A stretch of 64,000 nucleotides of DNA from Ctena decussata (lineage: Eukaryota > Mollusca > Bivalvia > Lucinida > Lucinidae). A program made the position numbers and the translations under genes. Shown piece after piece: positions 57,499-64,000 of this stretch (position 1 is the first letter of the stretch; every line of letters begins with the position of its first letter). The notes under the pieces are model-generated. The model was not told where the DNA came from, did not search any database, and was given only the letters and a program-made list of their open reading frames with translations. The DNA lies in the NCBI GenBank assembly GCA_963989385.1, contig OZ022512.1, forward strand, positions 28,169,899 to 28,233,898, given 5' to 3'.

Positions 57499-58805
57499 AG
57501 AAACGCTTCAAAGACATGGCAGTTTTTCTGCAGGCAAACTTCCCTTAAAATTCATTTGAAATAGTTCATCTGGCCTAAATGACGTTTTTATTGCAGTACC
57601 TGAGAAAACTAAGCCAATAGTTAGCTTTTGATCTATCATCGTCAGTCGGTCGTCTCGTCTTCATGCCCTTCTTCAAACGACATTTCCTCTGAAATATCTG
57701 GATAAGCTGAAAATAGTGGGTCATATGTGATTTTCTAACACAGCTGTTCAAATCAAATAGGTAAAATTTTACCGCTGTGGCGTCCAAAAGCAAACCTATG
57801 TTAAGCTAGACTCCTTAGAAACTGACAACCTTATTTCAAACAATATATTAATCAATCTTGTAGTTGCGAATTCTGCTTCAAGTTTAATAGTGTTTCCTTA
57901 AGCTTCCAAGATATTGTTACCACCATCTGACGCAGAGATCAGATTTTATAGGGGCCATAATCTAAGACACTCTACTATACAGTTTCAGTCCTTGATTTTT
58001 GCTTTTTCCAGCGACAAAAAAACTTATGATTGCATCTCTTCCTTCTGTAAATAGCCGACTGTCGTTAAAATTCCAAGAAATGAAGTGGGCTATATTCGGT
58101 TGAGGTGGGGATCGGATGCTGTCTGTCCGGTCACTACCCTCTGTCTTTCAGAATTCAACCAGTTTTATGAAAGTTTCTAATAATTGTTTTAGCTACAGTT
58201 TACCATTTTTCATTAAGCTCAATATCACATAGTTGAATTAATGATTCGTCCATAACGTGTGATCCCCACTCCTCCATATGTTAACCAATGTTTATGAAGA
58301 TAGTTTGCTAAAGTATTTACCAACTAGTGTTACCTAATTATTTCGTACTTATGATAAGTACTTACGGTCAGATAAATGGCTTTTGAATATCATCTGATCT
58401 TATAGCGTCGAAGTCTTCCCTAATTCATTTCGTTGGGGGAATGTTTGATAAGGTACTGTTCAAGTCTAGTCGGACCCATACCTAGCGAGGTCGTTGGGGC
58501 ACCACAGATGACTTTACAACAATCCCTTTCCAACCCTAGTTGACCTATAGGGTATGGAGACTGATGGAGGTGGGCGCGTCATATTACCTCCCTCAAGTCA
58601 CTGACTTGCCCACTGCCTACAATATCAACAACCAGACCCAGACGTTCAAGGTAACTGACCCCTTAAATCAAGCTGAGCAAGCTCAATCGGGTCTTGCAAG
58701 ATGAAAGGATCTTTCCATCACCTTTACAATGGGGTGATCGGAGTTTAACAGAATTATATTTATGATTATCTGGTGGATCTTTATAGTTTGGAAACAAATC
58801 ATTAC
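57499..58805. other. Downstream of the TIR gene, unassigned
   Basis: A short phrase at 58499-58527 matches 1664-1693. The 3' UTR of the gene probably lies at the start of this interval, but no poly-A signal is clear. Confidence 0.35.
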
Positions 58806-58872
58806 AATAAATTGTAATTTTAATTTCTTGCTGTCTCTTTTCATCGAAGCAAATGACGCACTGAAATAATTT
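58806..58872 (+). repeat. 67-bp direct repeat, copy 1
   Basis: Appears identical to 59364-59430 across AATTTCTTGCTGTCTC and CATCGAAGCAAATGACGCAC. Offset 558 bp. Confidence 0.9.
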
Positions 58873-59363
58873 ATACATTATGCTTAGCATAATACTTAAT
58901 TATTAAGTAAGGAATGCGGCTCTCCTTAAGCTTTATATAAGTACTCTTCTTCGGTCTAGTTAAACAAAGAAACGTATTTTCATTGGTTGAGAATGTCACA
59001 TGGTGCATAACTATGCGCATGCTATGTGCGCGATTTTGTAACGCGCGGGATTTTGCCCGCTGCATTTCATTCTTCGGCAAGACTCAGCCGAGTCAACATC
59101 GACATTGTCAGTCGAATTTTTTGTTACCCACCCACCCTCCCGATATATGTGTAATAATCCTGGCAATTTAATATTCATACATCGGGAGTATGTGACCACT
59201 TTCAATGATCATTAATCTTTGTTTCTCGCTGAATTCTTATTCAGTTAAAATGGTGGCCTATCTTATGGCTTGTAATTTTATTTATATCAAGTTTCTACTT
59301 GTATATTTACTGGTTTGATTTACTGATCTATTAGTAAAATGTGCATATAGAAAATCCGCCAAT

Positions 59364-59430
59364 AATAAATTGTAATTTTAATTTCTTGCTGTCTCTTTTC
59401 ATCGAAGCAAATGACGCACTGAAATAATTT
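59364..59430 (+). repeat. 67-bp direct repeat, copy 2
   Basis: See copy 1. The intervening 491 bp is AT-rich with no gene recognised. Possibly a rearrangement. Confidence 0.9.
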
Positions 59431-61869
59431 GCTTCTAAAGGTTTCATACAGAGGACAACGAACTAAAACATGCATTTTATCTTCTACTGATTTTTTGCTG
59501 TTTTTTTACAAACCAGACAAAGTCTTTTATTTCGAGGTATTTTGCTAAATATGTTGTGGTTCAATAATATCATTTTTTTTCTAGGCTTTCTTCTAATCCA
59601 GACTTTTCGTACATTTTAGGACAGTCTCGTGACCATGTGCTGAGAAAGAACTGACCTCTTTGTCTTCCATTTGCTCTGCCTCCTGCTTTGTTAGTTTGGT
59701 TCAGTTTCTGATCCTTGCCTCCTCATCATTTGTTCATTGTCAAGCGGGATGAAGCCTGTCTGGAAATACGAGCGTCACATCGTTGCACCATTACAAAAAG
59801 CCAACAGAATACTAACAACCAACAGCTGTTCATACTAAATACAAACTACTTCACTCAGCATAAAATAGCCCATTATCTCCATTTTATATATATATATATT
59901 AGACCCAAAAGAACGGGACCCATCCCTGCAACTGGCTTGAAAACAATGAATCAAGTAAATTATTTGAGTTTTATGCACAGTTACAGGATTTATGCGAATT
60001 AGATTATGAACTAGGCTTATGGGAAACACACAAACTGCCAGGATTAAAAGCTCATTTTAAACTCAATACTTAAACTAAAATATGATTCGATCTATCGATA
60101 AACACTATAGGGATTTAAGGGGAAACTTAAAACTACCAAACAGAAGGTTCCTGATAAAAATGAACATTCGAAACTTCTGCCCTGTTCCCATTTTTCATGT
60201 CACAGGTACAGGAACACATTTAGGATACGCCCAACTATAGGTTAGCACATAGAACCTAGTAACCTTAAAGTCAATAGCAGTCTGTTGGGACTTGAATTGA
60301 TGATTTGCAAAGGCAGCATGGGGCCGGGTAGTTCTCTCTGTGTTGCTGCGGATGTTGGCTTTCATAGCGTTCGCCTTTGATTCTGGGACCTTGCCTATGT
60401 ACTCCTTTAGCCATACATACAATCTAACCGCAGGGCCTTAAAGAGCGGGACTAAGTGACGGGAAACCTAACGGACGATTGAAGACGAACAGACTCGAGGA
60501 TGCCAGTTAATGCCTGACTCGGAACCTCCTTGGATGCTTCGACATGACTTAAATGAAAAATAAAAAAGCATCAGTATTTAGATCTCCAGTCAATAAAATT
60601 AACATGTTTGGAAATTCTGGTTCACCGATTTGTTGAAAAAAATCACAGCTTTACCTTTACAAGTAGCATAGATTATTATATTCTAGCAATCAGAACCCCC
60701 GGCAAAGAAATCCTGAAAAAATTCGAAGCCTTCATTAATTGTGAGGATAAACCCATTGCATGCAATATAGGCCTACTCCGGAAATTAACAATTATCGGAG
60801 TACATAACGTGTGATTTGTAAATTTCTCAGAATTTGAGATCAGCACAGATAACGTTGAAAAATTGTTCTACTAAATAACGTCAACGGTTTTTGAGACACT
60901 GTAGCTAAAATCTTATAAAACAGAGAATTGCTGAGTTTGTACCAGGGTGCAAAGTAGAATTTTCTGAGACGTAAGTAGCATGGGTCTCTACACTGATTGT
61001 ACGCAAAACTTTTTTTCTTTTTTTTTTGTATTCAATGCCTCAATATTTACCAGTTTAACGTCTACTTTATAGCTTCTGAAGAAGATATTTTCAATTTTAT
61101 AATACAAAAGACGTAAAAGTAATTATTTGCACTTTTCTCTGAAATGACTATATTAGGAAACTGAAAAGTTTCATCCACGTCTCACGAACTGGAAAAAATA
61201 TTTATTTACATTTTCAGAATTAACTTTATTTCTGCAACCGTTTCAAACGTTATATGAATCAATAGGAATTCTTTGTTTGTCACTAACAACAGTTTTTCCT
61301 AAAACTCAATGTTAAAGAAGACAGGAATTTAAGCAATAGTAGCTTTGCTAACAATGAACCATTCACTTTGTCGAATACGATTTTTGAAAATCTTATTCTA
61401 GAACCAATGATTTGAACTCTAAACTGTTCGGGCAGCACAAGCCTGACTAGTAGATTCAAATATGAACACTGACACCTAGGAATCACACCTTTACAGTTTA
61501 AGGATGTAGAAAATCTTATGTAGAATCAGTGCTCAAATCATTTTTTTGAATACATGCTACGATGATAGTGCTTGATCCAAGTGAACGTTTCAGGCCCTGT
61601 TGGCGCTCTAGTCTCCTTTGTAAATTATTTATTTGCATATTCATTTGTTTACAAGAACCTTTAAGATTTCAGCACTATTATTCACTCTTATAAACCTTAA
61701 CGAATATCTAGCTGAATGTTATGAGATATGAAGTGACCGCATGTAAGGTAAGATATAACTTTTTTCAGTTATTGGGTCAAGTCAGGTATATTCGGACAGC
61801 AGGTAAATTCGGACAGTGACATTGTTTTCTTTATATGTCATTTATTTGGAATTAAAACAAAAATAACTG
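59431..61869. other. No gene recognised
   Basis: A short (TA)n lies at 59887-59899. A 75-codon minus frame (60422-60195) and a 68-codon plus frame (60608-60814) have no recognised motif. Confidence 0.35.
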
Positions 61870-61938
61870 GGCAAACAGTGAAAATCCTGATGAGACAGCT
61901 CATTAAGAGCCGCCTCATCTGAATTTTGATTCTTTGCA
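61870..61938. mobile_element. Short palindromic MITE-like repeat, copy 2
   Basis: GGCAAACAGTGAAAATCC at the left, a central GAGACAGCTCATTAAGAGCC then GCCTCATC, and a weakened right end TTTGCA. Same family as 46911-46969. Confidence 0.65.
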
Positions 61939-62086
61939 ATGGTATGTCCGAATTAACCAGCTGTCCGAATTTACCAGACTTGACCCTATCGATCACATCG
62001 GATGAATGATTGTCCAGGAGGACTGCACAGGTTGTGACAGAACTGTTTTCTTGACCACCTTCATTAAACCATGCGCAGTTTTTATA

Positions 62087-62253
62087 GTGAGTGAGTGAGT
62101 GAACTCGGGTTTAACGTCCCACTAATAAGAGGTGATACGGAGACGGGACCACGGTTTAAAGTCTCATCCGAAAGACCGGAGAAGCGGGGGATCGATCTTG
62201 CGACCCCTGGATTGGTAGTCTTGAGTGTTATCCACTACGCTACAGCCGCTCCT
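62087..62253 (-). mobile_element. tRNA-derived SINE with (CACT)n tail and 12-bp target duplication
   Basis: On the minus strand, TAGCGTAGTGGATAAC (A box) and GATCGATCCCC (B box) head the element; it ends in a CACTCACTCAC tail. GCAGTTTTTATA flanks it at 62075-62086 and 62254-62265. The body matches the common molluscan type with GTTTAACGTCCCACTAATAA. Confidence 0.9.
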
Positions 62254-62265
62254 GCAGTTTTTATA

Positions 62266-62960
62266 TAGCTTTAATCGGATTTTCTCTCGACGTAAAGTAG
62301 TTTTTTCTAATACATGTATGGCGATATCCATTTTTAAAAATATTTTCCTATATACGATATTGAGCTTTAGCGCATTTACATATGCATGAGAATGTTATTT
62401 TTTTCGGATATCCTCGACCAGTCAGAAAAAGTAGTATGGTTAAAAAGCGAAAAGAACAACGCAATAAACACAATTTTGGCTTGCGGTCATGACTGCAAGA
62501 AAGTATTCATATGGTTTAGCGATAACAAGCTATTTTCGGAAGAAACGATACGTCATGCTATTTCGGAAAATACCAGGAGAGTTGGCAAATACCAAAATAT
62601 GGAGTTGAGTCAACCTATGGAGTGGAGTCTTGGAGTGGTGATTTTTTGAGTGGTATTTTGGAGTGGAGATTTGGCGTGAACTTATTTTCGGGCAATGACC
62701 AGTTGCAAATGGGCATGTTCTAATTTCTGGCCTTGACTAGCCAGATTATGTGAAATGACATAATAGCTTGCTTGAAAGCATAATACTATGAACCAAGCAA
62801 GGCCAGGCCAAGTATACTTTGGGGAACAATAATTAAAGACTATGGCCATACTGTATATTTATCCGAGTCAGGAGCATATAGTCTCTGCAGTTTGAAATAG
62901 GCCCCTTGGGATACGGTAATGAAACATGTCAAATTCCTACCAAATCAAATTGTACCTTCT
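62266..62960. other. Unassigned
   Basis: An 87-codon frame at 62386-62649 has no recognised domain. Short GAGTGGAG repeats follow at 62617-62665. Confidence 0.35.
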
Positions 62961-62968
62961 GACTGAAT

Positions 62969-63131
62969 TATACCACCCTTTCCAGAAAACGCCAACTTTA
63001 GAGCGATATATTCAGCACTGAGCAAGGTCTACACTGATAAGGGTGGTATAAAATGGTTATACCATGGTTTTTCCCCTTGTACGGGAGATAGTGGATTATC
63101 TCCTCGTACATGCGGACAAACCATGGTATAA
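62969..63131. other. Two adjacent inverted repeats
   Basis: TATACCACCCTT (62969-62980) pairs with AAGGGTGGTATA (63039-63050). Directly after, GGTTATACCATGGTTTTT...GGGAGATA (63055-63090) pairs with TTATCTCC...AAACCATGGTATAAC (63096-63131) around a 5-nt loop. Confidence 0.82.
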
Positions 63132-64000
63132 CTATTACATATAAAAATAAAAGTTTTGTTTGGCATTGCACTAATTTACATTAAAAATTACTATCATTTA
63201 CAAACTAAAGAATGTTTATGCGAGTTCATGACTGTAATTATCTAATCAGAATTTGTAATTATCTAATCAGAATTTATGAATTACATGTAATGACACTCCT
63301 CTATATATTTCAGCAATATGTTATGACACTTCTAAAAAGCCGAGCGTGTACTAGTGCAAGAAGAAAAGATCAAGACTTTGAGGTATATTTCCTTTTCTTT
63401 ATATGCTTACGCTGATATTTTGTATGCAGAAGAAAATTTAATAAAACTTCTGTAGGAAAGTAGAGTCATAAGGAAATTGGTATTGTGCGTATCATTTACA
63501 ACAGAAACGCTCCCCCTTCATGTGTGTTTAAAACAAATACCGTCATTTGACATACGCTTCGTGAAATGTTTCAAACTGTAAACTCATGAAAGACTTACTA
63601 GTAAAAGTAACTACATACAAATAAAATATTGCCGTAGTCATAACTCTGTTATAGTTCCAACTTCGATACAGTTTGAATCAAATGCCATTGCATAAATTTT
63701 CTGCTCACTCGATAGCGCTAAAACGGGCGTTTTAAGGGCCGTTTGCGAAGGTCTTTAATATTAAGGCTCGTGAATTGAATTTGTTTGATTTTAAATTGAA
63801 GCCTATTATATAAAAGTTGGTATAGACGCTTAGCTGAGGACTTAAGACTTTTGAATACCAGAGGCGAAGGTCATTCTTGACTTTTTACCAAGAGCACTCA
63901 TATTCAACATTTTCTAAAATTTTCTCCTCTTAAGCCACTTTTCCAAATGAAATTACTGCAAATAACATGATCTTTAACTTGTATAATCATACTCCACATC
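63132..64000. other. Unassigned, with a repeat-family end
   Basis: AAAACGGGCGTTTTAAGGGC (63721-63740) resembles the motif at 1304-1330. A doubled TAATTATCTAATCAGAATTT is present near 63235. No gene. Confidence 0.4.

Overview
The window is AT-rich eukaryotic DNA, dominated by repeats, with one gene that can be supported. The repeat content points to a mollusc, most likely a heterodont bivalve. This is an inference from Penelope-like retroelement fragments with the GIY-YIG endonuclease placed before the reverse transcriptase, tRNA-derived SINEs ending in ATCC or CACT tails, and many 120-170 bp tandem arrays rich in TGACCTTGACCTT. No operons, ribosome binding sites or prokaryotic genes are present.

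The gene lies on the + strand from 37749 to 57498. Four coding exons (37796-38384, 48185-48309, 48537-48836, 57238-57498) join in frame with GT/AG sites into a predicted 424-residue protein. It has an N-terminal TIR domain, a basic linker and two or three hydrophobic segments, with no signal peptide and no leucine-rich repeats. It looks like a membrane-tethered intracellular TIR protein of innate immune or cell-death type. The last exon is less certain than the first three. Introns 1 and 3 are 9.8 and 8.4 kb and are full of transposons and arrays.

Layout. 1-2.9 kb: dispersed and 165-bp tandem repeats. 3.8-7.6 kb: a two-part array (150-bp then 129-bp units) split by a decayed Tc1 element. The same two-part block recurs at 49.1-50.5 kb. 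8.5-9.6 kb: a SINE followed by a foldback element. 10.1-14.4 kb: a broken Penelope-like element on the minus strand, carrying a TA-flanked DNA element and a fragment of another Penelope-like copy. 14.4-23.2 kb: several array families, including a strict 145-bp array. 23.6-26.4 kb: a mariner-like element nested in another. 26.7-32.5 kb: a SINE, a palindrome-bearing array, GC hairpins and G-rich tracts. 33.2-34.6 kb: a cluster of Penelope-like termini. 34.7-37.6 kb: a large inverted repeat ending about 120 bp before the first recognised TIR exon. 38.4-57.2 kb: the gene's introns, with a 465-bp hairpin built of GAAAAGACG units, Penelope-like fragments, a poly-C/poly-G hairpin, a second Tc1 pseudogene and a TA-flanked MITE. 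57.5-64 kb: mostly unassigned sequence with a SINE that has a clear 12-bp target duplication, and small hairpins.

Penelope-like element sequence unifies about eight scattered repeats that otherwise look unrelated. All family assignments come from reading motifs, without any database search.
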